A stretch of 64,000 bases of DNA from Bryobacter sp. (GCA_022843625.1 JALHNH010000027.1:28852-92851), one strand, 5' to 3'; shown: positions 46,933 to 56,457, numbered from the stretch's first letter. Numbers and translations are program-made. The notes: a model not told the origin generated them from the sequence alone.

Positions 46933-47194
46933 ATCTCGTAGCCTAACATGGCAGAGGACAACCAACAGCGGTCCGTGTTCGCCTCCCCCTCAAGGTCGTA
47001 CCAGTACTTATTGCCGACAAGACGTTAAGAAGCTGTTGCGGCTTCAAAGCCGATAAGGCCAAAGATGTCGAATCTGCGTGCCACCGCCCGGGATTTCTGG
47101 CCGAATAGCGGACCCGCTTGCCGCAGTGAAAATTCGACTTACGCTGCTGCTGGCTTTCATCATGGTTCTCGTACCGTTTGGAGACTAAAGATTC

Positions 47195-49108
47195 TCATTT
47201 ACCGAACGGCACTTGATTCACGTCACAGGGCTGGCCGGAAGCTGTAAAACCCTGCGCCAACGCGTCTTCCACGCGCATCACCGCGTCCAGCGAATACAGT
47301 GTGATTTCACTAGAGGAAGAAGGCTGGGGGCAAGCCTGAAATTTCTTGCCCTGTTGGCGATTTCTCACAGATTGAAAGTAGCGGAAAGTGCCATCTGGCT
47401 GACGGATTGCATATTGCGCATTGAAGTTCAGTGTCAAAGGGCTGGACTTCTGAGGCGTCGGGCCGGGTTGGCCTTTATCGCTACCGCTTCCAGCGGCTCC
47501 ACTCAACGGATATCCGGGAGCCAGATTATTGTCGCTAGCCCACAGAGTGGCACCGTTTTTACCAGATACCAGGCGCAGAACGCCTTCCGGGGCGATTGTC
47601 AGATAGGCGCTCGGGTCGGGATTCCTGCTGAGTGCTGACCAGATGTGAGAGCGGTTAGGGCCATGGACCACCAGATTGCCGTCCGGCTGCAACTCGACAG
47701 ACTTCGCCTGATTGAATTTTGGGGTGATCGTGTTCAGGCCCCACACGAACTGATTGGCGGCGGTGTACACGACCAGGTTGCCGTCCGGCTGGAAGACGAG
47801 ATAGTGCTTGCCGGACTCTGAGCGATACTTACGGCCCTGAACCATCGCCGTGCCGGCGCGCAGAGGAAAGCTATCTCCACCGGAAACCGGCTGGGTGGAC
47901 GGAGGCGTAGCCTGCGTCGCGCTGGAGACAGCAGCAGGTTTGGGTGTAGCGGCCGACTTGGAACAGTCGCGGTCCAAGATAGGGACGGCCACCAGGGCCC
48001 ATGTTCCCCTCTTGAGCATGGCAGCGCCGTAGCCGATCTCGGGATAGCAGCCGTCGACGTTGAACCAGGGCCGGAAGTGGGTGTCGCTATGCAACCAGCC
48101 TTCTGGGTAGTCGCCCGGGCCACCGAGGCCGGCAGCCTCCACCACGTCCCGTCCCGCACCAAAGAACTCGGCGCGCAACCAGGCCCCACTCATGTCCACA
48201 ATCTTGCCGCTCGCCGGATCGCGGTAGTCCTTCGGGCCATCGTGAGTGAGTTGGTTGGTGAACGCTATGTATTCGGCCTGGAACTGCGCCGCCGCGTTCA
48301 GTTTTTCGTTCGGCGCATGCCGAGCGAAGTAGGGTGGCACCGGGTTCTGCTTAAAAACCTTCTCCTGGCCCTTCAACGTATTGACCGTGGGGCCACTCAG
48401 GTCGGTGGCCGTCTTCGGTTCTGGCCTCTTCTTCCGGAAATCCGGATCGCGGCGGCCGGCATTGCCGTAGGACCACATCAGCGCCTGGAAAGCAAGCAAA
48501 TCGGAAGGTATCTTAACCGTTGGGAAGTAGACGCCCTGTTTCATAGGCGCGTCGTTGAAGCTGACCATTCTGTTCATCAGTTGCGTAAGTTCGGGAATCG
48601 GCTCACTGTACTTCAGGCTGGGAGCGCCGGCACCGTCCCAGCGAAGCGCCAGCAGGTCCGCATAGCGCCAGGGGCTGTCGAGCATCGTTGGCGTTGCCGC
48701 CGAATCCAGCAGCCTGATTAAGGTCTGATCTGTTTTCAGCTTGTCGTAACTTTTCCAAACGCCGTTCAGGCGGCTGTTCTGGTTGTCCAGGCGAATCTGT
48801 CCTGTCCGAGCCGGTGCGGAACCCTTCGTATCCCAGGCAAAGAACTGCGGGACCAACGTATACGTCTTGCCGTCGATCGTCTTATTGATGGGGCGTCCGC
48901 CGCCGCGCGCGGTGGTTTCGAGCAGCCAGGGGACGAAGTAGTCGGGAGCCTGCACGTTGTAGGTATAGGTCGTGGCAGTTGGCGTTCTTTCGACGGTCGC
49001 CAGCCAATAGGTGGGTGTCTGAGCCTGCAGACACAGGCCGGAGAAGAGCCCGATCACGACGGGAACCGCCATGCGGAAATGGATGCATTTGAATTCGTGG
49101 TGTTTCAT
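47195..49108 (-). CDS. Secreted protein with CAP-like and bulb-type lectin domains
   Basis: A 637-residue protein with a signal peptide (MAVPVVIGLFSGLCLQAQ). Residues ~255-385 resemble a CAP/SCP domain (LNAAAQFQAEYIAFTNQLTHDGP ... SDTHFRPWFNVDGCYPEIGYGAA). After a Ser/Thr/Pro linker, residues ~415-530 form a B-lectin (bulb-type) domain with two QxDxNxVx motifs (FQPDGNLVVYTAANQFVWG, LQPDGNLVVHGPNRSHIWS). These are the mannose-pocket signature, the second ending VH instead of VY. The lectin part is nearly the same as in the gene at 52563. Probably a cell-surface or secreted carbohydrate-binding protein; enzymatic activity uncertain. Confidence 0.85.
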   Translation of the reverse strand: MKHHEFKCIHFRMAVPVVIGLFSGLCLQAQTPTYWLATVERTPTATTYTYNVQAPDYFVPWLLETTARGGGRPINKTIDGKTYTLVPQFFAWDTKGSAPARTGQIRLDNQNSRLNGVWKSYDKLKTDQTLIRLLDSAATPTMLDSPWRYADLLALRWDGAGAPSLKYSEPIPELTQLMNRMVSFNDAPMKQGVYFPTVKIPSDLLAFQALMWSYGNAGRRDPDFRKKRPEPKTATDLSGPTVNTLKGQEKVFKQNPVPPYFARHAPNEKLNAAAQFQAEYIAFTNQLTHDGPKDYRDPASGKIVDMSGAWLRAEFFGAGRDVVEAAGLGGPGDYPEGWLHSDTHFRPWFNVDGCYPEIGYGAAMLKRGTWALVAVPILDRDCSKSAATPKPAAVSSATQATPPSTQPVSGGDSFPLRAGTAMVQGRKYRSESGKHYLVFQPDGNLVVYTAANQFVWGLNTITPKFNQAKSVELQPDGNLVVHGPNRSHIWSALSRNPDPSAYLTIAPEGVLRLVSGKNGATLWASDNNLAPGYPLSGAAGSGSDKGQPGPTPQKSSPLTLNFNAQYAIRQPDGTFRYFQSVRNRQQGKKFQACPQPSSSSEITLYSLDAVMRVEDALAQGFTASGQPCDVNQVPFGK

Positions 49109-49374
49109 GTTTGGCCTACTTAAGTGGTGGTTTCAACCTTCTGCGTAGAATGGGCTTTTGACGGCGGGAAGGTGGAACCCGGCGGCGCAACCCGGCAGAA
49201 TCGATTGGGGTGCGCATCAAAACTTCAATTCAGATCAGGTTCGTCGGTCCATCGATTCGAGAGAGGCGGCGATTGCCGGATCGCCGCCTCTCGCACAAGC
49301 AGCATGGCCTCTTCGCTACTGGCAAGAGCTTTCGAAACCTCACCAATAACGTGACGCCCCTCTGCACAGTCGAA

Positions 49375-50208
49375 TTACGGAACGCTCCAAAGGGTTTTCC
49401 TCGTCGGACGGTGACTAAGCCAGAGCCTGCCGTCGATAGTCGCACCCAACTCCGTAGGGCTATTCGGTGGATTTTGGTTGTTGGCGTTCAGTGGAGACCA
49501 CAGGAAAGCGCCCGCAGCGTTGAGCGCGACGAAGTTACCATCGGGCTGAAGCCGCAGAGTTTTGATATCCCTTAATGGGCCTTTATAACTTTTATCCAAG
49601 CTCCACACGTACTCATCATTGTCCTTTTTCAGGACTAGATTGCCATCATCCTGCCACACGAAGTAGTACAGAGAATTGGCGGAAAAGTATCTCTTGTTCC
49701 TCACCATATCTACGTTCTTCAACGCGTTGCCCACCAGAGCTTCTGGCTTCAGCCCGTTGAATGCCCCCTGCCCCTGCCTTGCTAGGAGAATCTGAGGTGC
49801 ATTCATCCCACCCAAATGAATCGTAGAGTTATCAGCAACGATGATCTGATACTTTTCTACAAATAGGCAATTGGGCGGCCCTTTTTCGGCCGCGCATCTT
49901 GCTTGCATGAAGCTTAGCCCCGGGTTTAGGCTTTTCGCATCAAGAACGAGGTTACGGCCCTGGACTGTATACGAGGCGGTCCAAATTAAGACTTTACCAA
50001 GAGACATAGACATCTCTTTTTCAGTGAATGTGAACACACTCGCCCCACTGCTCTTCCACGAGCCTATAAAGCTCGAGGCACCCCCCTGAGCGGCCAGCGA
50101 TCCGCCGCTCATCCACGCCATAGCCGCAGTGGTCAGCAACAGGCCAGAGCGCAGACACGCTCTTGCTCTCTGCCATGTGCTCCTTATTTCAGATCTTGAT
50201 TGATTCAT
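49375..50208 (-). CDS. Secreted bulb-type lectin domain protein
   Basis: A 277-residue protein with a long signal peptide (to ~residue 40, SLAAQ) and AAGGAC upstream as ribosome site. Residues ~45-130 form a lipocalin/DUF-like beta domain (FIGSWKSSGASVFTFTEKEM) with a cysteine pair. Residues ~165-275 are a B-lectin domain (YYFVWQDDGNLVLKKDNDEYVWS, LRLQPDGNFVALNAAGAFLWS). The first pocket keeps Q-D-N; the second lacks the final Tyr, so mannose binding may be partial. The 266-nt spacer to the upstream lectin gene holds nothing recognisable. The product differs clearly in sequence from the other two lectins. Confidence 0.82.
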   Translation of the reverse strand: MNQSRSEIRSTWQRARACLRSGLLLTTAAMAWMSGGSLAAQGGASSFIGSWKSSGASVFTFTEKEMSMSLGKVLIWTASYTVQGRNLVLDAKSLNPGLSFMQARCAAEKGPPNCLFVEKYQIIVADNSTIHLGGMNAPQILLARQGQGAFNGLKPEALVGNALKNVDMVRNKRYFSANSLYYFVWQDDGNLVLKKDNDEYVWSLDKSYKGPLRDIKTLRLQPDGNFVALNAAGAFLWSPLNANNQNPPNSPTELGATIDGRLWLSHRPTRKTLWSVP

Positions 50209-50357
50209 TAGGTCCTTCTTTCGGGTTGGTGCTGAAAAATTCGATACGGAGTAACAAGCGCATTCAGCGCAACACTTGTTCCCGTTGCCCGAACGTCACC
50301 GCAATGACGAACTCGGCATCAATTACTTCCCCGAAGCGATCTCGGTTCTCAAAGACC

Positions 50358-50930
50358 CTACTGCTTCGGTTCGACGGGACGGCGGGTGGTTACCATTTCA
50401 AGCTTCCACATCTGGCCGGAACTATTGGAACACGCGGCCATATGCGCGGCACCGCCCTTGGCTGAGCTGGCTTTTTGATTTCCTTCCAGGCACTCGGCAC
50501 CGCCGCGGAACTGGGTCTTGAGCCGGTAGAAGTCGCCATTCACCTTCTCGATCTTCCACTTCTCTATTTCCTGGGGAACTTTGTTCCCTCCCGGACTCAG
50601 GAACGCGGCACCGTTTGCGGCGTCCCAGTCGGACGGGGTGCCCACAAACCTCCGCTCGGCCCCCTGGAATCGTTGGACATGCATCGTGAAGTAGCCGTCA
50701 CCCGTGCTGACGAATTTCCAAGACTGCCCGGATGCGTTCTGGCATTTGTCCATGAAGCTATTCCCTTTCATTGCCTTAGTAGAGTTATCAGCCCCGAACT
50801 CGTTCGCCTCCAGGCACTCCCCGGGGCCGCGAAACGCCGTCTTGAGTTGATACTGGGCTCCGGGTTCGACCTGTGCCAGGCCCGCGGAGGCAAGGAAGGT
50901 GGCGATCACCGCCACGATCAGATATTTCAT
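50358..50930 (-). CDS. Secreted ricin-like (beta-trefoil-type) repeat protein
   Basis: The start is placed at ATG 50930 with GAGGAA upstream; the 40-codon extension of the frame is non-coding-like. The 190-residue protein has a signal peptide (MKYLIVAVIATFLASAGLA). Two homologous units follow, YQLKTAFRGPGECLEAN ... CQNASGQSWKF and YRLKTQFRGGAECLEGN ... CSNSSGQMWKLE. Each ends in the QxW-like signature of ricin-type carbohydrate-binding domains, with conserved cysteine pairs. Likely a second class of secreted carbohydrate binder in the lectin cluster; ligand unknown. Confidence 0.78.
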   Translation of the reverse strand: MKYLIVAVIATFLASAGLAQVEPGAQYQLKTAFRGPGECLEANEFGADNSTKAMKGNSFMDKCQNASGQSWKFVSTGDGYFTMHVQRFQGAERRFVGTPSDWDAANGAAFLSPGGNKVPQEIEKWKIEKVNGDFYRLKTQFRGGAECLEGNQKASSAKGGAAHMAACSNSSGQMWKLEMVTTRRPVEPKQ

Positions 50931-51005
50931 TGTAGGTTCCTCATCATTCTGACTTACACGACAGCGCGGCATAGCAACGAGAGTATCGACGGCATCCACT
51001 CGTCG

Positions 51006-51148
51006 GGGATACTGGCAGTACTGCAGCAAACTCAGACTTTCATACGGCACTCAATCGGCAACTGATACCGAGCGCACTGTCCCAATCTCAATACTGGTAG
51101 AAAATAGAGAAACCGTGCCAGTGCACAAAAAAATGTTTCTTACGGGAG
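51006..51148. repeat. ~143-bp duplicated intergenic block, copy 1
   Basis: It aligns with 53888-54030 over the same length with small indels: GGGATAC-GGCAGTACTG, AATCGGCAA, GCACTGT, ATACTGGTAGAAA and GAGAAACCGTGCCAGTGCAC, then TGTTTCTT-CGGAG. Both copies lie between a minus-strand secreted-lectin gene and a plus-strand gene, so they probably carry shared divergent promoter elements. It accounts for much of the 477-nt gap 50931-51407. Confidence 0.75.
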
Positions 51149-51407
51149 ATGCGTGTCAACGGGAACAGCGAGAGGCCTCCACGGTGCCAGGCAAATTCCC
51201 CCCCTTGTTTCCTCTTCTCTCGTCCCCCAACTCCGATCGGCACCGACAGGCACCGGCCCAGGAAGTTCTTTCTCACAGCTGTCACTTTTGCCCAGGTTCG
51301 CACCAGTACGGAGTGTAGAGGAGATCGGCTGCAAATTCGGACGTAACCCGGCGAATCCGACCGGACCGGTCCGTCTTGGGCCCGATCCGTTGATCAAGGA
51401 GAAAACA

Positions 51408-51863
51408 ATGCGCTTTAAATTTAGCTCGCCATTAAGGCTCGCGGTCGTCTTCGGCTGCATGATTGCGGCGGAAACCGCGTTCGCCCAGCAGCAGTACGGG
51501 ACATTCGCAATCAGCCAGGGTTCAGGCACCCCGATGGTAGGCGATGTCTTTGAAATGAGTATCCATTCCCGGGCTAACTCTGAACCCGGTGCGCCGGCTG
51601 GCACCAAGTATCGTATGGTGAAGTTTTCGAGAGGGGGTAAGACATACCTCGTCGGTCAAAGTCAAACCACGAAGGCGCAACCGGCCGAGTGGCCTAGTCA
51701 CAAAGCGACAATCTCAAAAGTAGACAGCTCGCTCCCGATCCGCGCATTTGATGGCATAAACATCGCTGATGGCCCAGAAGGCACCCACAGCATAGTGTTA
51801 GAAGTCATTCAGGGAAGTGCTAAGAAAAACCTTGGTAAGATGACGATCCACATTAAGGAATAG
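51408..51863 (+). CDS. Small secreted protein of unknown function
   Basis: The start is placed at ATG 51408, seven nt after AAGGAG; the frame is open far upstream but without signal-peptide sense. The 151-residue protein has a clean signal peptide (LRLAVVFGCMIAAETAFAQ) and a mature beta-rich part (YGTFAISQGSGTPMVGDVFEM, SIVLEVIQGSAKKNLGKMTIHI). No family recognised. It is the only plus-strand gene among the secreted lectin genes and lies downstream of duplicated block 1, in the position the kinase gene holds relative to block 2. Confidence 0.75.
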   Translation: MRFKFSSPLRLAVVFGCMIAAETAFAQQQYGTFAISQGSGTPMVGDVFEMSIHSRANSEPGAPAGTKYRMVKFSRGGKTYLVGQSQTTKAQPAEWPSHKATISKVDSSLPIRAFDGINIADGPEGTHSIVLEVIQGSAKKNLGKMTIHIKE

Positions 51864-52165
51864 CCGTCGGCTCAACCCACAACCTAACCATCTTGAGCTC
51901 ATGGTCTGTCACTAGTGTGACGATCCGGGACGAGACAGGTCGATCAGCCCATCCCTCCCGGCGGCGAGTCGCCGCTCCAGCTTCTTCGTCTTCGGATCTG
52001 CGCTCCTGCCAGGTTCTCTCTTTCGACTCCCGTGCCTGAGGTCGCAATGCGATTCTTCGGCACGGTTCGAATGGGGCTTCGGCTTGCTACCGGAAACATT
52101 TAAGGCCTCCTCCCTACAAAAGCGCCCGGTGAGAGTGCATCCGCGAATTTCGCCCAGCTTGCGTA

Positions 52166-52306
52166 ATGCTCCTGGTGGAATGCAACGCCATTCTCGATCG
52201 GGAGTGCGGTTACGACAGCGACTTGCGTTCCAGAGTCGCCCAGCTTCGCCAGAACTACTCCGAATCAGACAAGTTGCTTGATGTGATTGTGCGGCCTAAA
52301 GTTGGT
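52166..52306 (+). pseudogene. Relic of a Ser/Thr kinase N-terminus
   Basis: The frame ECNAILDRECGYDSDLRSRV then AQLRQNYSESDKLLD aligns with the region just before the kinase domain of the gene at 54036 (RDKILDRECGTDHDLRERVLEVCGNYSETDDFF). The kinase domain itself is missing. The rest of the 699-nt gap 51864-52562 contains no recognisable feature. Suggests a second copy of the kinase existed and was deleted. Confidence 0.6.
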
Positions 52307-52562
52307 ATGCGGGTGTCTTTTTCCGTTAGGTCTTTCTACACTCTATCTTGCTTCCAAGCTCGATCATTTCCGATCTTTACATTTCTTCCGGATCTTTGCG
52401 GCGACGGTCAGCGATGATAGTCTCTACCGCGACCGTTCGAGGGGGACCGCCGCCCGAGTTTGCCCGGGCATTGTTGTGAACGCAGTTTAACGATCGGCGG
52501 GGCTGGAAATTCGCGGTGACCGCAAAAGGTCTCCGCGAAAATCATCCACGTTGGGTCGGGGT

Positions 52563-53690
52563 TTATCGGCTCGACCAAATGGCAGCGCCGCTCTTACCGG
52601 AGACGAGCCGGAGGACGCCTTCGGGAGTGAGGGTGAGATAGGCGGATGTGTCGGGTGCCCTACGGCCAGTCAGCGCCGACCAGATGTAGGCCTGGTCCGC
52701 CCCATAGACTATGAGATTTCCCTCCGTCTGAAACTCGGCTATCTTTGCCTCGGTGAATTTCGGGGTGATCGTATTCAGGCCCCACACGAACTGATTGGCG
52801 GCGGTGTACACGACGAGGTTGCCGTCCGGCTGGAACACCAGATAGTGTTTGCCGGACTCGGAGAAATACTTGCGGCCCTGAGCCAGCGTAACGTTGCCGC
52901 GCAGCGGAAAGACGTCGCCTCGAGGGGCCGGCGCCGCCGAGGGGTCCAGACTGACGATCCAGCGCATGTCCTGAGGGAAGTCACTACGACCGTTGTATCG
53001 CGAGCTGAACACCAAATTCCGGTTCTTGTAGTTCTTGAATATCGGTACTTGTGCGGTGGAGAAAGAGGCCTGCAAAAGGAAGAGGCTAGTCGAGGCTTTG
53101 CGAAAAGCCGAGTCTCGTCCGCCATGGCTCAGGGATTCGAGTATGATCGCGTCTCCGGCTTTGACTTTGGTGCCCTTCTTGATCATGGCCATGGTGTCAG
53201 AATCGCCGCTGCCGACGAACCAATCGGAGACTAAGGATGCGGATATCTGCTGGGCGAACGCGAAGAAGGCGTCCATTTCGCCGATCCCTTTGGCCTTGAA
53301 GGCCTTACCGAACTCTTCACTCATAGAATAATCGACGTCAGTCAGGTAGACTCCGCCGCGAGTCACACTCTGCAGCCTGATCTTGTCCCCGTAGGCTAGC
53401 GGATCCCCCTGCTTCTTCTCGACGGATACCACCTTCCAACTGCCGGCCAACTTGTCGCGATCCTTGCTGGAATTGGCGAATAAGAACTTGGAATCGGCAA
53501 ACCCTTCGGTTTTGAACGCGGGTAGATCATGCGCGTTGCCGTGGACCTCGAGATAACGATCACCACCCTCACTGGCAGCCTGGTTTCGGAGCTGAATGAC
53601 AGAACCGACTTTGATTTCCTGGGCATCGGCGGTGATGGCGCAGGAAGCCAGCAGGACCGCGGAGAGAAGCGATAAGTGAAACTGTTGCAT
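52563..53690 (-). CDS. Secreted trefoil/MIR-like plus bulb-type lectin protein
   Basis: A 375-residue protein with signal peptide (MQQFHLSLLSAVLLASCAITADAQ). Residues ~25-235 look like a beta-trefoil/MIR-type region (GSVIQLRNQAASEGGDRYLEVHG, YGDKIRLQSVTRGGVYLTDVDY, KAGDAIILESL). Residues ~255-375 are a B-lectin domain (FQPDGNLVVYTAANQFVWG; second motif degenerate, FQTEGNLIVYGADQAYIWS). The lectin module is almost identical, at DNA level too, to that of the gene at 47195, whereas the N-terminal domains differ, implying module shuffling or gene conversion. Confidence 0.85.
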   Translation of the reverse strand: MQQFHLSLLSAVLLASCAITADAQEIKVGSVIQLRNQAASEGGDRYLEVHGNAHDLPAFKTEGFADSKFLFANSSKDRDKLAGSWKVVSVEKKQGDPLAYGDKIRLQSVTRGGVYLTDVDYSMSEEFGKAFKAKGIGEMDAFFAFAQQISASLVSDWFVGSGDSDTMAMIKKGTKVKAGDAIILESLSHGGRDSAFRKASTSLFLLQASFSTAQVPIFKNYKNRNLVFSSRYNGRSDFPQDMRWIVSLDPSAAPAPRGDVFPLRGNVTLAQGRKYFSESGKHYLVFQPDGNLVVYTAANQFVWGLNTITPKFTEAKIAEFQTEGNLIVYGADQAYIWSALTGRRAPDTSAYLTLTPEGVLRLVSGKSGAAIWSSR

Positions 53691-53887
53691 GTGAATTATT
53701 GATCCTTTTGACTGACCTTGACGAGTCGTTGATTCAGCGCGGGCCTGCTCAGCCGGTCACGGAGCCGGACCACTTTGGGATTTGGCCCCCGGCACGGCCG
53801 CATTCTGTCGAAATCCTGGCTTTCTCATGTTGCCGGAACCCGTGACAGTTCGGCAAAAAGAGAATATAGAGGACATCCATCTTCTAA

Positions 53888-54030
53888 GGGATACCGGCAG
53901 TACTGTGGCCAATTCTGACGGTTTTTTACTACACTGAATCGGCAAATGGTTGCCCCGGGCACTGTTCTTGATCTAATACTGGTAGAAATTGGAGAAACCG
54001 TGCCAGTGCACAAAAGTGTTTCTTCCGGAG
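53888..54030. repeat. ~143-bp duplicated intergenic block, copy 2
   Basis: Partner of 51006-51148. It ends at the GGAG that overlaps the ribosome-binding site of the kinase gene, which supports a kinase start downstream of the block rather than at ATG 53946 inside it. It explains most of the 345-nt gap between the lectin gene and the kinase gene. Confidence 0.75.
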
Positions 54031-54035
54031 GATGG

Positions 54036-56351
54036 GTGACATCAGTTCGGCAGAGTGGCGCTCGGTGGAGACGCATTTGCGAGGTATCTTCGCAAATGCT
54101 CGATTCGCCGCCGGCGCTGAGGGACAAGATTCTGGATCGCGAATGCGGCACCGACCACGATTTGCGTGAACGTGTGCTCGAAGTTTGCGGTAACTATTCC
54201 GAAACCGACGACTTCTTCGGCAAAGAACTGGCATCTCCCCTCACCCTGGAAGATTCCCTCACCGGACAACGAATCGGAGCCTGGAATGTCCTCCGCCTTC
54301 TAGGGGAAGGCGGCATGGGCCGGGTCTACCTGGTAGAGCGGGCCGACGGCGTATTCACCCAACTGGCCGCTCTTAAAATGATGCGGGAGCATTCCGATCC
54401 CACTGCCATGCAGCGATTCCAGAAAGAACGCAACATCCTCGCAATGGTCGAACATCCATCGATTGCTCGCGCCATCGATGGCGGATCAACAGACTCGGGT
54501 ACTCCCTACTTCGTGATGGAATACGTCGAGGGTGGGCAACGTATTGACGAATTCCGCCCGGACAGCCCCATCAAAGACAAGGTCCGCCTCTTCCTGCAGG
54601 TTGTAGAGGCCGTAGAAGCCGCGCACCTCCACCAGATCGCGCACCGGGATCTAAAGCCGGCCAACATCCTGGTTACCCCCGCGGGTCTGCCAAAGGTACT
54701 TGATTTCGGGATCGCCAAGCGCTTCGTTCAGGATGAAGTGCTTTCCTCGCATCACACCCACTTCGCCCACACCGCGCTTACCCCCACCTATGCCAGCCCC
54801 GAACAACTCCTCCATGAGCCTTCTTCGCTCTTGAGTGATATCTATTCCCTGGGAGCCGTGCTCTACAAAATCTTGACCGGCAAGCCCGCCCACGACTTGA
54901 CCGGACTCAATCTCCTCCAGGCAGTCCGCCTGGTAACGGAATCCCAACCAGCGCTGCCCAGCGCACTGAACAAGCAGGCAGACGACGATCTCGACGCAAT
55001 CGTGATGAAGGCAATGGAACGCAATCCGTCGAGCCGCTATGCCTCAGCCACAGACTTCGCCGACGATCTGCGCCGCTATCTCTCAGGGATGCCCGTAAAA
55101 GCCCGCAAAAGAACACTCGCCAATCGTGCAATCCGTCTTGTCCGTCGCCAGCGCTGGCTCGCATCGGCCACCGCACTCTGCCTGCTCTTGGCTCTCGGGG
55201 TAGGAATAAGAGAATTCCTCCGTTGGCGCGAAGCGAGCCAACGGATGGAACACCTGAGGAGGACAGCTAGCCTTACAATTTCCGAATATCAGAGTCAGTT
55301 GGCTAAGCTCAGCGGCAATCCGTTGCGGCTGGACAGAATCGCCACAGGAGAAAAGCGCTACCTGGACGGCATCAGCGAAGATGCCGCAAAAGACCCGGAT
55401 CTCCGCCGGCTCCTGGCATCCGCCTACGGATCCCTGGCCAGCTACCCATTGTTGGACAAGTTCGCGATTGAAGATAGCTTGATCAAGTCCATGTCTCACT
55501 GGAGGGAGGTGGACAAGGGAGAAACTACTAGCGCGGACCACCTGGAAATGGCCAGAACCTGGCGCCGTCTCGGCGGAAGCCGCATCAATATGGGAAAACT
55601 GTCAGAGGCAGGGCGTTGGCTTGACAACGGTATGCGGCTGCTGGAATCCCTCTCAGCGTCTGAGAGTGAGAAAGCAGGCGAGCACGAACGTGTGATCATG
55701 CTCCTCGAGCTTTCGCGGCTCAGTGCAAAGGTGGGTGATGGGCCAGGGGCAATCGAGAATGCCCAAAAGGCTGTAGCGGAGCAGGAAAAGCTCTTTGCCA
55801 AATCTGCTCTTCCACCCAATTCTGGAGACGACATTTTCGAGGTTTCAGTGAAAGATAAGGCCACCGGATGGAAGAAAACCTTCCCGGTGGCAGATGAGCC
55901 TTTGAAGCAATACGCGGCTACCATGGCAAACAGCAATAGCGATGGTCCCGTTGCTTTCTCCTTCCAGGCCAAATCCGCCGCCAGCAAAGATCCCAGCGCT
56001 GTGAATTCGCTTGCTGGTATCAACCCCGCTGCGCCCAACAAACCTTCACCCTGCGTAGAAAATGCCGTGGGGCTCTACCAGTGGACCACCGACAATCGCT
56101 CGACAACGCTGGGCAACGGAAAGCTCGAAGATGTTGGATTCGTCAAACTCACTTCTGACCATCTAGCCGTCACTCTGGCGGACAAGACTGCTAGCGAGGG
56201 ACGGCCCGGAATCTGGAAAATCAACGACGATTGCCAGGTCACCATCAACTGGCAAAACGGCAGATTCATCGACATATTGACCTTGAGTAACGACGGCCAA
56301 CAACTCACCGGCACAAGCCAGATCGGCACCATCATCACGGGTAAGAAGTAG
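54036..56351 (+). CDS. Membrane-anchored Hanks-type Ser/Thr protein kinase
   Basis: The start is placed at GTG 54036, after GGAGG and outside the duplicated block; ATG 53946 is in frame but inside the block. The ~771-residue protein has an N-terminal helical region (RWRRICEVSSQML). The kinase domain has a G-loop GEGGMGRV at 90-97, AALK Lys114, HRDLKPAN at 203-210, DFG at 223-225 and YASPEQ. A TM helix lies near 372-395, followed by an extracytoplasmic part with TPR-like helices. The C-terminal ~100-residue beta domain includes WTTDNRSTTL, GIWKINDDCQVTINWQNGRF and LTGTSQIGTIITGKK. All catalytic residues are present. The exported tail is a plausible sensor, possibly for surface carbohydrate. 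Confidence 0.9.
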   Translation: MTSVRQSGARWRRICEVSSQMLDSPPALRDKILDRECGTDHDLRERVLEVCGNYSETDDFFGKELASPLTLEDSLTGQRIGAWNVLRLLGEGGMGRVYLVERADGVFTQLAALKMMREHSDPTAMQRFQKERNILAMVEHPSIARAIDGGSTDSGTPYFVMEYVEGGQRIDEFRPDSPIKDKVRLFLQVVEAVEAAHLHQIAHRDLKPANILVTPAGLPKVLDFGIAKRFVQDEVLSSHHTHFAHTALTPTYASPEQLLHEPSSLLSDIYSLGAVLYKILTGKPAHDLTGLNLLQAVRLVTESQPALPSALNKQADDDLDAIVMKAMERNPSSRYASATDFADDLRRYLSGMPVKARKRTLANRAIRLVRRQRWLASATALCLLLALGVGIREFLRWREASQRMEHLRRTASLTISEYQSQLAKLSGNPLRLDRIATGEKRYLDGISEDAAKDPDLRRLLASAYGSLASYPLLDKFAIEDSLIKSMSHWREVDKGETTSADHLEMARTWRRLGGSRINMGKLSEAGRWLDNGMRLLESLSASESEKAGEHERVIMLLELSRLSAKVGDGPGAIENAQKAVAEQEKLFAKSALPPNSGDDIFEVSVKDKATGWKKTFPVADEPLKQYAATMANSNSDGPVAFSFQAKSAASKDPSAVNSLAGINPAAPNKPSPCVENAVGLYQWTTDNRSTTLGNGKLEDVGFVKLTSDHLAVTLADKTASEGRPGIWKINDDCQVTINWQNGRFIDILTLSNDGQQLTGTSQIGTIITGKK

Positions 56352-56457
56352 GTCATAAATGCGAATAGAGGCTGCCAGCAAGCAAGGCGGCCCTTATCCA
56401 AGCCCGTTTCAACCTTGCGCCACCAGCACCACAATCGCGCTACGATCACGAGAGTAA

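Noticed and set aside
47195..53690. Classical LlpA-type lectin bacteriocins
   Set aside because: LlpA has tandem bulb-lectin domains and little else; here single lectin modules are attached to different secreted domains, so bacteriocin function is only one hypothesis.
53946..54035. Kinase start at ATG 53946
   Set aside because: These codons lie in the duplicated intergenic block that is non-coding in its other copy; GTG 54036 follows a GGAGG and leads into the family-like N-terminus.
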